A stretch of 64,000 bases of DNA from assembly GCF_025567195.1 (NCBI RefSeq), contig NZ_JAOQJF010000011.1, positions 1 to 64,000 on the forward strand. The letters run 5' to 3'. Positions within the stretch are counted from its first letter, which is position 1. Each line of letters starts with the position of its first letter. The notes under the pieces were generated by a model. The model was not told where the DNA came from. It was given only the letters and a program-made list of their open reading frames with translations, and made no database searches. Both the position numbers and the translations under genes were made by a program. Shown piece after piece: positions 50,293 through 58,624 of this stretch. This stretch comes from Alitiscatomonas aceti. GTDB lineage: Bacteria > Bacillota > Clostridia > Lachnospirales > Lachnospiraceae.

Positions 50293-51444
50293 ATGAGTAT
50301 CAACGCATTATTAGATGAATTTAAGGTAAAAGCAGCTACTCCCAAGCAGCAGCTGGCTGAATATAAGGCTCAGGGTAAAAAGGTCATCGGCGTTCTGCCG
50401 TACTATGCTCCGGAGGAGCTTGTTTACGCAGCCGGTATGGTTCCCATGGGGATCTGGGGTTCCAATAACAAGACCATCAGCCGCGCAAAAGAATACTGTG
50501 CGACCTTCTACTGCACCATCGCCCAGCTGGCGCTGGAAATGCTCTTAGACGGGACCATGGATGACCTGGACGGCATCATCACCCCCACCATCTGCGATAC
50601 GCTCCGTCCCATGAGCCAGAACTTCCGTGTATCCATGGGAGATAAGATGGCAGTTATCTTCTTAGCCCATCCCCAGAACCGCTTTGAGGATTTCGGCCTC
50701 CAGTTCTGCATCGACCAGTACAACCATGTAAAGGAAGAGCTGGAGAAGGTATGCGGCCATGAGATCACTGCCGACGCCATCAGGGATGCCATCAAGGTCT
50801 ACAATAAGAGCCGTGCAGCCCGCCGCGCATTTGTAAAGCTGGCCAACGACCATTGTGATGTGATCACACCCACCAAGCGTTCTGCAGTATTAAAGGCATT
50901 CTACTTTATGGAGAAGCCGGCATACACAGAAATGCTGGAGGAATTAAATAAAGAGCTGGAGGCTCTTCCGGTATGCGACTGGAAGGGAACCAAGGTGGTC
51001 ACCTCCGGTATCATCTGCGATAATCCGAAGCTTCTGGCTGCATTTGAAGAGAACAATGTTGCCATCGCTGCCGATGACGTTGCCCATGAGAGCCGTTCCT
51101 TCAACACAGATGTTCCGGAGGATGAGGAATGTCCGATGATGGCTCTGGCAAAACAGTTTGCCAACATCGACCATGACGTTCTTCTTTACGATCCCCAGTC
51201 TGAGAAGAACCGCCGCGGCGAGTTCGTTGCCGATCTTGTTAAGAAGAGCGGCGCTCAGGGCCTTGTACTGTTCATGCAGCAGTTCTGCGATCCGGAGGAG
51301 ATGGAGTATCCGTACTTAAAGAAAGCCCTGGACGATGCAAAGATCCCGCACATCAAACTGGGCATCGACCAGCAGATGCGCGACTTCGGCCAGGCCCAGA
51401 CTGCGATCCAGGCCTTTGCAGATGTGCTTGAGATGAGCAAATAA
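50293..51444 (+). CDS. hgdB: (R)-2-hydroxyglutaryl-CoA dehydratase beta subunit
   Basis: Predicted partner of HgdA, 383 residues (family about 379). VIGVLPYYAPEELVYAAGMVPMGIWGS is the characteristic start of the HgdB/FldC-type fold, followed by KEYCATFYCTIAQ, ITPTICDTLRPMSQNF and QFCDPEEMEYPYLKKALD with conserved Cys. It lies 3 bp after hgdA (AAATAGACCATG), so stoichiometric co-translation is likely. Last gene of the glutamate-fermentation block; a terminator follows at 51507-51552. Confidence 0.95.
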   Translation: MSINALLDEFKVKAATPKQQLAEYKAQGKKVIGVLPYYAPEELVYAAGMVPMGIWGSNNKTISRAKEYCATFYCTIAQLALEMLLDGTMDDLDGIITPTICDTLRPMSQNFRVSMGDKMAVIFLAHPQNRFEDFGLQFCIDQYNHVKEELEKVCGHEITADAIRDAIKVYNKSRAARRAFVKLANDHCDVITPTKRSAVLKAFYFMEKPAYTEMLEELNKELEALPVCDWKGTKVVTSGIICDNPKLLAAFEENNVAIAADDVAHESRSFNTDVPEDEECPMMALAKQFANIDHDVLLYDPQSEKNRRGEFVADLVKKSGAQGLVLFMQQFCDPEEMEYPYLKKALDDAKIPHIKLGIDQQMRDFGQAQTAIQAFADVLEMSK

Positions 51445-51506
51445 TAAAAAATGATTTCCGGTCCGCCGACCGGTTTGTGTCGTAACGGTGCTGTAACAAT
51501 ATGAAA

Positions 51507-51552
51507 GGTTCCGGCAGAGATGGCAAAGGCTGTTTCTGCCGGGGCCTTTTTT
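51507..51552 (+). terminator. terminator of the hgd operon
   Basis: A 12-bp stem with two G-U pairs (51507-51518 with 51535-51546), followed by TTTTTT. Confidence 0.82.
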
Positions 51553-51614
51553 GCTTTACGGATCGCAGGTTTTCTGATAAGATAGTCCAAGAAGAAAGAA
51601 AAGGGGAGGAGATT

Positions 51615-53021
51615 ATGTTTCTGACAGGTACGAAAAAGATGCTGGGAGACCGGATCTTTTTACAGAAGGCCGTACGCATCGCCCTTCCAGTGGCCATGCA
51701 GGGAATGCTGAATACGATCGTAAACCTGGTGGATACCATGATGATCGGGACGCTGGGAGAAACGACCATCGCGGCGGTGGGCCTGGCAAATAAGGTGTTT
51801 TTTGTATTTTCACTCCTTGTATTCGGGATCGTCAGCGGGAGCGGAGTCCTGGCGGCCCAGTACTGGGGCAATAATGATGTGAAAAACATAAGAAAGGTGC
51901 TGGGACTGGCACTTATGCTGGCACTGGCTGGCGCAGCGGCCTTTATGATCCCGGCCATGGTGTGCCCGGAGCTGGTGATGCGGATCTTCACGGTCAGCCC
52001 GGAGACCATACGCATCGGCAGCGCATATCTGGTGGTGGCAGCCATATCCTATCCGTTTACGGCTTTCACCAACGTTTATGTGGCCATGCTCCGGGCCGTG
52101 GGCCAGGTGAAGCTTCCAGTGTTCACAAGCTGCCTGGCGATCATCGTGAATATCGTTTTGAATTTTCTGCTGATCTTTCCGGCGCGCACCGTCACAGCCG
52201 CAGGACAGGAAATCTTCATTTACGGCGCAGGTCTCGGAGTTGTGGGTGCAGCCCTGGCAACGCTGATCGCCAGGATCGTGGAAGCGGCGGTGCTGGTCCT
52301 TGTGGTTTATATACGGAAATTCCCCATTGCCTGCCGTATCCGGGAGATGTTCGGGTATACAAAGGCGTTTATCCGCCAGTTTGTCAGCACCTGCGCCCCG
52401 GTCATTGCCAATGAGTTCATGTGGGGGCTGGGCGTGACCATGTATTCCCTGGCCTATGGACGGATGGGCGATAACGCAGTGGCGGCCGTCACCATCGCCA
52501 TGACGATCCAGGATATCGTATTCGTTCTGTTCCAGGGACTGAGCGCCGCCACAGCGGTGATCCTGGGGAACGAGATGGGAGCCGGCCATCTGGAACGGGC
52601 AGAGGAGTATGCGACCAATTTCTTTCGGCTGCTGTTCCTTCTGTCGGCGGCCGGAATGGTGATCGTGCTGATGATCCGGGGACCGATCCTGTCCATTTAC
52701 CAGATCTCTCCGGAGGTGAAGGAGGACGCGGCCAGATGTCTCCTTACATTCGCCCTGTTCCTGCCGGCAAAGATGTACAATCTGATCTGTATCGTAGGCG
52801 TTTTGCGGAGCGGCGGCGATACAAAGATGTGCCTGTTCCTGGATACCAGCGGCGTCTGGTGCATTGGGATCCCCCTGGCGTTTCTGGGCGGGCTTGTGTT
52901 CCATTTCCCGATCTATGTGGTCTACGGCATGGTCATGCTGGAGGAGGTCTATAAGTCGGCGCTGGGATACTGGAGATACCGTCAGAAGAAGTGGCTGAGG
53001 AATCTGGCGGCGGAGATTTAA
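51615..53021 (+). CDS. MATE family efflux transporter (second copy)
   Basis: Predicted 12-helix Na+- or H+-driven exporter, 468 residues. IALPVAMQGMLNTIVNLVDTMMIGTLGE, SGVLAAQYWGNND and a second half starting with FVSTCAPVIANEFMWGLGVTMYS are typical of the family. In-frame ORF extends to 51501 across the hgd terminator, but GGGGAGG directly before ATG 51615 fixes the start. It is not clearly co-regulated with its neighbours; an IclR gene is convergent downstream. Confidence 0.88.
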   Translation: MFLTGTKKMLGDRIFLQKAVRIALPVAMQGMLNTIVNLVDTMMIGTLGETTIAAVGLANKVFFVFSLLVFGIVSGSGVLAAQYWGNNDVKNIRKVLGLALMLALAGAAAFMIPAMVCPELVMRIFTVSPETIRIGSAYLVVAAISYPFTAFTNVYVAMLRAVGQVKLPVFTSCLAIIVNIVLNFLLIFPARTVTAAGQEIFIYGAGLGVVGAALATLIARIVEAAVLVLVVYIRKFPIACRIREMFGYTKAFIRQFVSTCAPVIANEFMWGLGVTMYSLAYGRMGDNAVAAVTIAMTIQDIVFVLFQGLSAATAVILGNEMGAGHLERAEEYATNFFRLLFLLSAAGMVIVLMIRGPILSIYQISPEVKEDAARCLLTFALFLPAKMYNLICIVGVLRSGGDTKMCLFLDTSGVWCIGIPLAFLGGLVFHFPIYVVYGMVMLEEVYKSALGYWRYRQKKWLRNLAAEI

Positions 53022-53099
53022 ATAAGAAAAGAAAGAGGGAGTGTTTCCTGGGCATCAGAACCGATGACCGGAAGCGCTCCCTTCTGGATTTATAAGGAC

Positions 53100-53870
53100 T
53101 CAGGCCCTGGAACTGAACAGGGGAGAGTATCCGATGTCCCTGGAAAGATCAGCAGCAAATTTCTGCACATATTCCAGCTGGACCTTTAAAAGCTCTTCGC
53201 TGTTTAAGCGGATCGTGGGGGCGATGATGCCGATGGATCCGGCCAGCTCACCCTCTGAGTTGAAGACAGGGGCTCCGATGCCCACGGCGTCGTTGACGTA
53301 TTCTCCGTAGGTGATGGCGTAACCGGACTGACGGATCCTTTTTAATTCGTCACGGAGATCGCCGGCATCCACCCGGGGGAAGGCGTGATCGTGTTCAATG
53401 ATTTTTTTCACATATTCCTCAATAAAGGAGGGAGACTGGTAGGCCAGGAGCACCTTGCGGATGGCTCCGCAGTGGAGATACATCTCATAGCCAAATTCCT
53501 CCACCACCTTTATGTGGTTGGGACCGTCCACCTTTTCGATCACAAGACCCTTGTTGCCTACGGGGATCACCAGATAAGAATCCTCCTCGGTCCTGGCAGA
53601 AAGAGCGGACAGGAGAGGATGGGCGGCATCCTGTAAACGGATCCCGCTGGCAGCGGCTTTTCCCAGGGGGATCAGCGCAGGCCCCAGACGGTATGTATGT
53701 GACCGCTCGTCGCGGATCACATATTTTTTTTCACAGAAGGTCTGGAGGATCCGGTGCACAGTGCTGGGAGGCAGATCGATGGCCTCCGCCAGTTCCGCAA
53801 TGGAATAGCTGCGGTTCCTTTCCTTCAGTACCTCCAGGATCTCAATGGAGCGTAGAAGGCTCTGGATCAT
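53100..53870 (-). CDS. IclR family transcriptional regulator
   Basis: Predicted cytosolic regulator of 256 residues. The N-terminal winged helix (about 1-70) reads IEILEVLKERNRSYSIAELAEAIDLPPSTVHRILQTF, the classic IclR HTH. The C-terminal effector domain (about 75-245) has RVDAGDLRDELKRIRQSGYAITYGEYVNDAVGIGAPVF, a strong family signature. The ligand is unknown. Its ATG overlaps the TGA of the gene at 53867-54256 (ATGA), so the two are translationally coupled. Confidence 0.9.
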   Translation of the reverse strand: MIQSLLRSIEILEVLKERNRSYSIAELAEAIDLPPSTVHRILQTFCEKKYVIRDERSHTYRLGPALIPLGKAAASGIRLQDAAHPLLSALSARTEEDSYLVIPVGNKGLVIEKVDGPNHIKVVEEFGYEMYLHCGAIRKVLLAYQSPSFIEEYVKKIIEHDHAFPRVDAGDLRDELKRIRQSGYAITYGEYVNDAVGIGAPVFNSEGELAGSIGIIAPTIRLNSEELLKVQLEYVQKFAADLSRDIGYSPLFSSRA

Positions 53871-54256
53871 TTTCCGGCACCGTCCGTATCTTCTTCCACA
53901 GTGGCTGATTCTGCCGGAACCGGAGAAGCGGCTTCCTTTACGGCCTCAGCGGGTTCTTCCTGGGGAGCAGTTTCGGGGGCCGGTTCTGCGTCTTTCGGTC
54001 CCTCAGCGTTTTTTTCTTCCCCGGCCTTGCACTTTCCGGGTTCCAGCGTAATATACGTGCGCTCTTTGGCGGCGTCACAGGAAGAAGTTCCCTTTCCTGT
54101 TTCCCCAGAGGACGTTTCCTCGTCTTCGTAATCATGGAAATCTTTGTCCAGCTCATCATTGAAAGATTTATACTTCAAATAATAGGAAATACCTGCGGCA
54201 GCTGCACCGATGGCAGCCCCAAGAGCGATGAGCAGACCTGTTTTTTTCTTGGACAT
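53867..54256 (-). CDS. small membrane-anchored acidic protein of unknown function
   Basis: A 129-residue protein I do not recognise. It begins MSKKKTGLLIALGAAIGAAAAGISYYLKY with one short Ala/Gly-rich helix at about residues 7-27, then a tail very rich in Glu, Ala, Pro and Lys with no fold visible. Similar single-helix acidic proteins are frequent in Lachnospiraceae. Overlap with the IclR start suggests one operon. AAAGGAGA precedes ATG 54256 on the - strand. Confidence 0.7.
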   Translation of the reverse strand: MSKKKTGLLIALGAAIGAAAAGISYYLKYKSFNDELDKDFHDYEDEETSSGETGKGTSSCDAAKERTYITLEPGKCKAGEEKNAEGPKDAEPAPETAPQEEPAEAVKEAASPVPAESATVEEDTDGAGK

Positions 54257-54380
54257 AGTTCATTCTCCTTTCAACCGGCATGAACGTAAACCGATATAGA
54301 TTAATAATAAGCCATATTCCAGGAAAAAGGAAGGGATATTTGTAAAGAAAATGAAAAAATCCCAAAAAAATTCCATAAAA

Positions 54381-54407
54381 TTAGCACTCGACCCTTGACA
54401 GTGCTAA
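54381..54407. promoter_or_regulatory. CIRCE operator (HrcA binding site)
   Basis: TTAGCACTC-N9-CAGTGCTAA matches the CIRCE consensus inverted repeat with one changed base in the right arm (C instead of G). It overlaps the -35 box of the groES promoter, so HrcA would repress groESL until heat or folding stress. No hrcA gene lies in the window. Confidence 0.92.
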
Positions 54408-54423
54408 TAATGCGTGCTATAAC
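54395..54423 (+). promoter_or_regulatory. sigma-A promoter of groES-groEL
   Basis: Perfect TTGACA (54395-54400), a 17-bp spacer and TATAAC (54418-54423), embedded in and just after the CIRCE element. Confidence 0.88.
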
Positions 54424-54516
54424 ATTACTTGTGAAAAGGAACAGAGATTTTGAAATGTTCTGGAATTTCAACCAATAGAAAAACATAAAGACAGAAATGG
54501 CAAGGAGGAGTCAGTA

Positions 54517-54801
54517 ATGAAATTAGTACCATTATTTGACAGGGTTGTTTTAAAACAGTTAGTTGCAGAAGAAACGACAAAGTCCGGTATCGTGCTTCCG
54601 GGTCAGGCAAAAGAGAAACCGCAGCAGGCAGAAGTCATTGCCGTTGGACCGGGCGGAGTTGTGGACGGCAAGGAAGTTACCATGCAGGTAAAGGTTGGAG
54701 ACCAGGTAATCTTCTCTAAGTACTCCGGAACTGAGGTTAAGACGGACGACGCAGAATACATCATCGTAAAACAGAACGATATTCTTGCTGTTATTGAATA
54801 A
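54517..54801 (+). CDS. groES: co-chaperonin GroES
   Basis: Predicted heptameric cytosolic lid of the GroEL chaperonin, 94 residues, usual length. LVPLFDRVVLKQL opens the fold, the mobile loop contains ETTKSGIVLPGQAKEK, and KVGDQVIFSKYSGTEVK and the terminal DILAVIE are conserved. AAGGAGGAG precedes ATG. First gene of the heat-shock operon, 76 bp before groEL. Confidence 0.97.
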   Translation: MKLVPLFDRVVLKQLVAEETTKSGIVLPGQAKEKPQQAEVIAVGPGGVVDGKEVTMQVKVGDQVIFSKYSGTEVKTDDAEYIIVKQNDILAVIE

Positions 54802-54877
54802 GCAGCGGCGGGAGACCGTAAGGCTGCGGCTGCTCCGGTCTGGCCGGAGCGTATATAAATTTGGAGGTAATTGAATC

Positions 54878-56503
54878 ATGGCTAAGGAAATTAAATATGG
54901 CGTAGATGCCAGAAAAGCTCTGGAAGCTGGCGTAAATAAACTTGCTGATACCGTCCGCGTGACATTAGGGCCCAAAGGAAGAAACGTGGTCCTGGATAAA
55001 TCCTTCGGAACACCGCTGATCACCAACGACGGCGTGACCATCGCAAAAGAGATCGAGCTGGAAGACGCTTTTGAAAACATGGGCGCACAGATCTTAAAAG
55101 AAGTTGCCACAAAGACAAACGACGTTGCCGGTGACGGTACTACCACCGCAACCGTTCTGGCCCAGGCAATGATCAATGAGGGAATGAAGAACCTGGCAGC
55201 AGGCGCAAACCCCATTATCTTAAGAAAAGGAATGAAGAAGGCCACCGACGAGGCTGTAAAGGCCATCGCTGAGATGAGCCAGCCCATCAGCGGCAAGGCA
55301 CAGATCGCAAGGGTCGCAGCAATCTCCGCTTCCAGCGATGAAGTAGGCGAGATGGTTGCAGACGCCATGGAAAAAGTGACCGGAGACGGCGTGATCACCA
55401 TCGAAGAGTCCAAGACCATGAAGACCGAGCTGGATCTGGTAGAAGGAATGCAGTTTGACAGAGGCTATATTTCCGCATATATGTGCACAGATATGGAGAA
55501 AATGGAAGCCGTTCTGGATGATCCCTACATCCTGATCACAGACAAGAAGATCTCCAACATCAACGATATCCTTCCGTTACTGGAGCAGATCGTGAAGACT
55601 GGCGCAAAGCTTCTGATCATTGCTGAGGATATCGAGGGCGAGGCTCTTACGACCTTGATCGTAAATAAATTAAGAGGAACCTTCAGCGTAGTGGGTGTAA
55701 AGGCACCGGGCTACGGCGACAGAAGAAAAGAAATGTTAAAGGATATCGCGATCCTCACAGGCGGCACTGTGATCTCCGAGGAGCTGGGTCTTGACCTTAA
55801 GGATGCGACCATGGAAGAGCTGGGCCGTGCGAAATCCGTTAAAGTACAGAAAGAGAACACCATCATCGTTGACGGCCTTGGCGATAAGGAAGAGATCGCC
55901 AACCGCATCGGCCAGATCAAGGGTCAGATCGAGGAGACAAAGTCTGACTTTGACAGAGAAAAGCTTCAGGAGAGACTTGCAAAGCTTTCCGGCGGCGTAG
56001 CAGTGATCCGTGTGGGCGCTGCCACAGAGACAGAAATGAAGGAAGCAAAGCTCCGTATGGAAGATGCCCTGGCAGCTACAAAGGCAGCCGTTGAAGAGGG
56101 CATCATCGCAGGCGGCGGATCTGCCTACGTTCATGCAGCAGAGAAAGTGGCTGCTGTGGTAAGCGGTCTGGAAGGTGATGAGAAGACTGGCGGAAACATC
56201 ATCTTAAAGGCACTGGAGGCTCCCTTATACCATATCGTTGCCAATGCAGGCCTGGAGGGCTCCGTGATCGTCAACAAGGTAAAAGAGATGGCCACAGGCA
56301 TGGGCTTTGACGCATACAAAGAAGAGTATGTTGATATGGTAGAAGCAGGGATCCTGGATCCTGCAAAGGTTACAAGAAGCGCATTACAGAACGCTACCAG
56401 CGTAGCTTCCACGCTCCTTACGACCGAATCCGTAGTAGCGAACATTAAGGAAGAAACTCCCGCCATGCCCGCCGGCGCCGGCGGAATGGGCGGAATGATG
56501 TAG
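54878..56503 (+). CDS. groEL: chaperonin GroEL
   Basis: Predicted 14-mer cytosolic chaperonin, 541 residues. ATP-site motifs VTLGPKGRNVVLDKSFG, DVAGDGTTTATVLAQAM and GIIAGGGSAYVH are present, and the C-terminus is the Gly-Met repeat GGMGGMM. GGAGG precedes ATG 54878. Regulated with groES by CIRCE. A terminator with an unusual duplicated hairpin follows at 56521. Confidence 0.98.
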   Translation: MAKEIKYGVDARKALEAGVNKLADTVRVTLGPKGRNVVLDKSFGTPLITNDGVTIAKEIELEDAFENMGAQILKEVATKTNDVAGDGTTTATVLAQAMINEGMKNLAAGANPIILRKGMKKATDEAVKAIAEMSQPISGKAQIARVAAISASSDEVGEMVADAMEKVTGDGVITIEESKTMKTELDLVEGMQFDRGYISAYMCTDMEKMEAVLDDPYILITDKKISNINDILPLLEQIVKTGAKLLIIAEDIEGEALTTLIVNKLRGTFSVVGVKAPGYGDRRKEMLKDIAILTGGTVISEELGLDLKDATMEELGRAKSVKVQKENTIIVDGLGDKEEIANRIGQIKGQIEETKSDFDREKLQERLAKLSGGVAVIRVGAATETEMKEAKLRMEDALAATKAAVEEGIIAGGGSAYVHAAEKVAAVVSGLEGDEKTGGNIILKALEAPLYHIVANAGLEGSVIVNKVKEMATGMGFDAYKEEYVDMVEAGILDPAKVTRSALQNATSVASTLLTTESVVANIKEETPAMPAGAGGMGGMM

Positions 56504-56520
56504 TCCGCGTAAAGCATTGC

Positions 56521-56586
56521 AAAAAAGGCTGCAGAAACCGGCTCTGGCAAGCTTGCTTGCCAGAGGAGGCTTCGGCGGCCTTTTTT
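56521..56586 (+). terminator. terminator of groESL with nested hairpin
   Basis: Outer stem AAAAAAGGCTGC with GCGGCCTTTTTT (one G-U pair) encloses a perfect CTGGCAAGC-TT-GCTTGCCAG hairpin at 56544-56563. The final T-run makes a functional terminator likely. Confidence 0.8.
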
Positions 56587-56765
56587 ATGAGGCGCACGCC
56601 TCTATGAGCAATTTGACAGTCAGTGTCTGATCGGGAAACCAGTTCCACAGCCCAGTCAAATTGCGAATAGCAATGCTTTATCCGCCGGTACTGTTCCGGA
56701 TTCCATCCTGGCAAGCCTGCTTGCCAGAGGAGGCTTCGGCGGCCTTTTTTATGAGGCGCACGCCT
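56544..56765 (+). repeat. 58-bp duplication carrying the groEL terminator hairpin
   Basis: The segment 56544-56601 recurs at 56708-56765 with a single mismatch, offset 164 bp. Each copy contains the 9-bp stem CTGGCAAGC/GCTTGCCAG and the GCC-TTTTTT tail. Between the copies GCAATTTGAC (56608-56617) and GTCAAATTGC (56655-56664) form another perfect 10-bp stem. The unit looks like a duplicated terminator or small repetitive element; no ORF is supported. Confidence 0.8.
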
Positions 56766-56770
56766 GGCCC

Positions 56771-57226
56771 TCACCCCTTTTCCATGGCCAGCCTGCTGTT
56801 CTGATACTCCCCGGACCAGGTCACGTCCCTGGCGCACCATTCCGGCGGCGTAAAGGCCACGGCGTCCTCCTCCGAGGCAAATTCCACTTCCGCCAGTATG
56901 AGGCCCTGGTATGCCCCCTCAAACACATCCAGCTCAAAGGTCAGATCCGGCCGTCCCTCCACCGGGAGCAGGTACCGCTTTTTCGTAAGGACCTGTCCGT
57001 CGGCCTTCTTTAAAAGATGCAGATAGGCCTTTTCATCCAGCGGCAGGTTATACTCCTCCCGGGCCATCAGTCCCCTGGACTTATAGGTCAGATAAAAGGA
57101 ATCATTCTCCCGCCGGACCCGCACCACAGGCTCCGTGCAGAGATAAGCCTGCTCGATCATGCGGAACGGCCGGGCCTCATAGCCTTCGGGCGGGACTGTC
57201 ACAAGAAATTTACGTTCGATCTCCAT
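56771..57226 (-). CDS. CYTH domain protein (adenylate cyclase/thiamine triphosphatase-like)
   Basis: Predicted cytosolic triphosphate tunnel metalloenzyme, 151 residues. The N-terminal MEIERKFLV is the ExExK signature, followed by alternating charged beta strands RMIEQAYLC, VRVRRENDSFYLTYKSRG, LTFELDVFEG and LILAEVEFASEEDA. The family hydrolyses inorganic triphosphate or nucleotide triphosphates in many bacteria, and bona fide cyclase activity is rarer. The longer ORF from 57385 lacks a ribosome-binding site; ATG 57226 has AAAGGAGA ahead of it and begins with the signature. Confidence 0.87.
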   Translation of the reverse strand: MEIERKFLVTVPPEGYEARPFRMIEQAYLCTEPVVRVRRENDSFYLTYKSRGLMAREEYNLPLDEKAYLHLLKKADGQVLTKKRYLLPVEGRPDLTFELDVFEGAYQGLILAEVEFASEEDAVAFTPPEWCARDVTWSGEYQNSRLAMEKG

Positions 57227-57373
57227 AGGGCTGTCTCCTTTCCATTGGATGCCGGGAACAGGGAACGCCTGCGCCGGCACCTTCCCGCCTATTATAACAC
57301 AGGATATGGCGCTGGCCCTAGGATAAGTTTTCTGTAATATAAGAAAAATGTAATAACATTCAGGGCAGAAAGA

Positions 57374-57382
57374 TGATATAAT
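57374..57382 (+). promoter_or_regulatory. extended -10 promoter of the DUF975 gene
   Basis: TGATATAAT, an extended -10 element (TGnTATAAT), 55 bp before the start codon. No good -35 was found. The same nine bases occur upstream of tig. Confidence 0.6.
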
Positions 57383-57436
57383 CAAATTACAGGGAAAATA
57401 ATTTTTACGAAATAAAGAAAAACGGAGGAAATGCTT

Positions 57437-58624
57437 ATGTGGACAAGGGCAGAGCTGAAAGAAAGAGCCAAGGCGTGTCTGCGGAAATATTACTGGGCGG
57501 CCTTTGCGGTGAGTCTGGTATTCTCTCTGATCAGCGGCATCGGAAGCCCGGCTACCCAGCCGGCAGACAGCGGGTACGAAGACGATTACTATGAGGACTA
57601 CGGCTTTGTGGAGGGCCTGGGAGACGATCTTCCGGCAGTGGTAGGAAAGATCCCTGCTGTGATCGAGAATGTCCCGGTGGGACCGGGAGTGGTCCAGACC
57701 GGCCGGATGATATACGGAGTGATGGCAGGAGTCATGATCGTATTACTGATCCTGGCCCTGGTCCTGGGGATCTTTGTGACCCCGGTCATCGCGGTTGGTC
57801 ATAACCGGTACTATATGGAAAGCCGTTTAAAGGGCCAGACGGCGGGCTTTGGAAAGCTTTTATGGGGCTTTTCCCGCCATTACCTGAATATCGTGCTGAC
57901 CATGTTCCTGCGGGATCTGATCATTGTCGGCGGAACGTTTTTATGCGTGCTACCGGGACTCTATTTTGCCTACTGTTACTACATGGTGCCTTATATCCTG
58001 GCGGAAAACCCGGAAATGAAGCCCATGGAGGCCCTGCGGCTTTCCAAGCAGATGATGGAGGGCCATAAAATGAACACATGGCTGCTGGAAATGTCCTTTT
58101 TCGGATGGATGTTCCTGGGAGCCATGGCCTGCGGCGTGGGAACCTTCTTCGTGCTCCCGTATTACTACGCCACCTTTGCGGAGCTGTACACAGTGCTCCG
58201 GGCGCCTTACGGCGGGGAGTTAAACGGCTTCGGATATCCGGAGGTGGTACCCACAGGCAGCTTTGGCGGAACGTATGTAAACCAGGCAGACAGCGCCGGA
58301 AACGGCCAGTACGGCGGTTACGGCCAGACACAGGGAGGTGCAGACTATGTCGATCATCCACAAGGGAGGTATGGATCCGGCGGAATTTGCGGGCAGGACC
58401 ATGTACCGTGTAATGGAAACGAAGCAGATGCAGAAGGAAGCAGAGTATTCGGTGGAGGACAGAGTGAAGGAGCGTCCGGCTGGACCGAAGCTTCGGGACA
58501 GGGTGCGGAGCATCCTGCAGAAGATCAGAGGGACGAGAGCATAAAGCGGTCCGAGGGCGGCCCGGGACGGGGCTACTACTTAAACGGCGTGTTCCATCCC
58601 TACTCAGAGGAGGAAGATAACTAA
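57437..58624 (+). CDS. DUF975 family membrane protein
   Basis: Predicted membrane protein of 395 residues, function unknown. RAELKERAKACLRKYYWAAFAVSLVFSL at the N-terminus is the DUF975 signature. Further helices lie at about 95-125, 150-190 and 215-250, with LSKQMMEGHKMNTWLLEMSFFGW conserved. From about residue 275 the protein becomes Gly/Gln/Tyr-rich. Between about 302 and 368 codon use turns poor (CAA, GGG, CCA, TGT), while another frame reads well (see 58347-58544). The last residues GYYLNGVFHPYSEEEDN again look coding. ATG 57437 has GGAGG at 57424-57428. Its stop overlaps the DJ-1-like start by one base. Confidence 0.8.
   Translation: MWTRAELKERAKACLRKYYWAAFAVSLVFSLISGIGSPATQPADSGYEDDYYEDYGFVEGLGDDLPAVVGKIPAVIENVPVGPGVVQTGRMIYGVMAGVMIVLLILALVLGIFVTPVIAVGHNRYYMESRLKGQTAGFGKLLWGFSRHYLNIVLTMFLRDLIIVGGTFLCVLPGLYFAYCYYMVPYILAENPEMKPMEALRLSKQMMEGHKMNTWLLEMSFFGWMFLGAMACGVGTFFVLPYYYATFAELYTVLRAPYGGELNGFGYPEVVPTGSFGGTYVNQADSAGNGQYGGYGQTQGGADYVDHPQGRYGSGGICGQDHVPCNGNEADAEGSRVFGGGQSEGASGWTEASGQGAEHPAEDQRDESIKRSEGGPGRGYYLNGVFHPYSEEEDN
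58347..58544 (+). CDS. nested small ORF inside the DUF975 gene (overprinted, 65 aa)
   Basis: Candidate gene fully inside the DUF975 reading frame, in another frame. ATG 58347 has GGGAGG at 58333-58338, 8 nt away, and a TAA closes it at 58544. The predicted 65-residue product is charged, helical and basic (PAEFAGRTMYRVMETKQMQK, DRVRSILQKIRGTRA). It uses the codons preferred by neighbouring genes (AAG, ATC, CTG, CAG, GTG), unlike the host frame over the same bases. No known family recognised. It may be an independent gene, or the residue of a frameshifted arrangement in which the host tail was different. Confidence 0.55.
   Translation: MSIIHKGGMDPAEFAGRTMYRVMETKQMQKEAEYSVEDRVKERPAGPKLRDRVRSILQKIRGTRA

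Noticed and set aside
54381..54407. CIRCE element as divergent control of the small acidic protein gene
   Set aside because: It overlaps the groES promoter exactly; no leftward promoter overlapping it was found, so control of 53867-54256 by HrcA is not supported.
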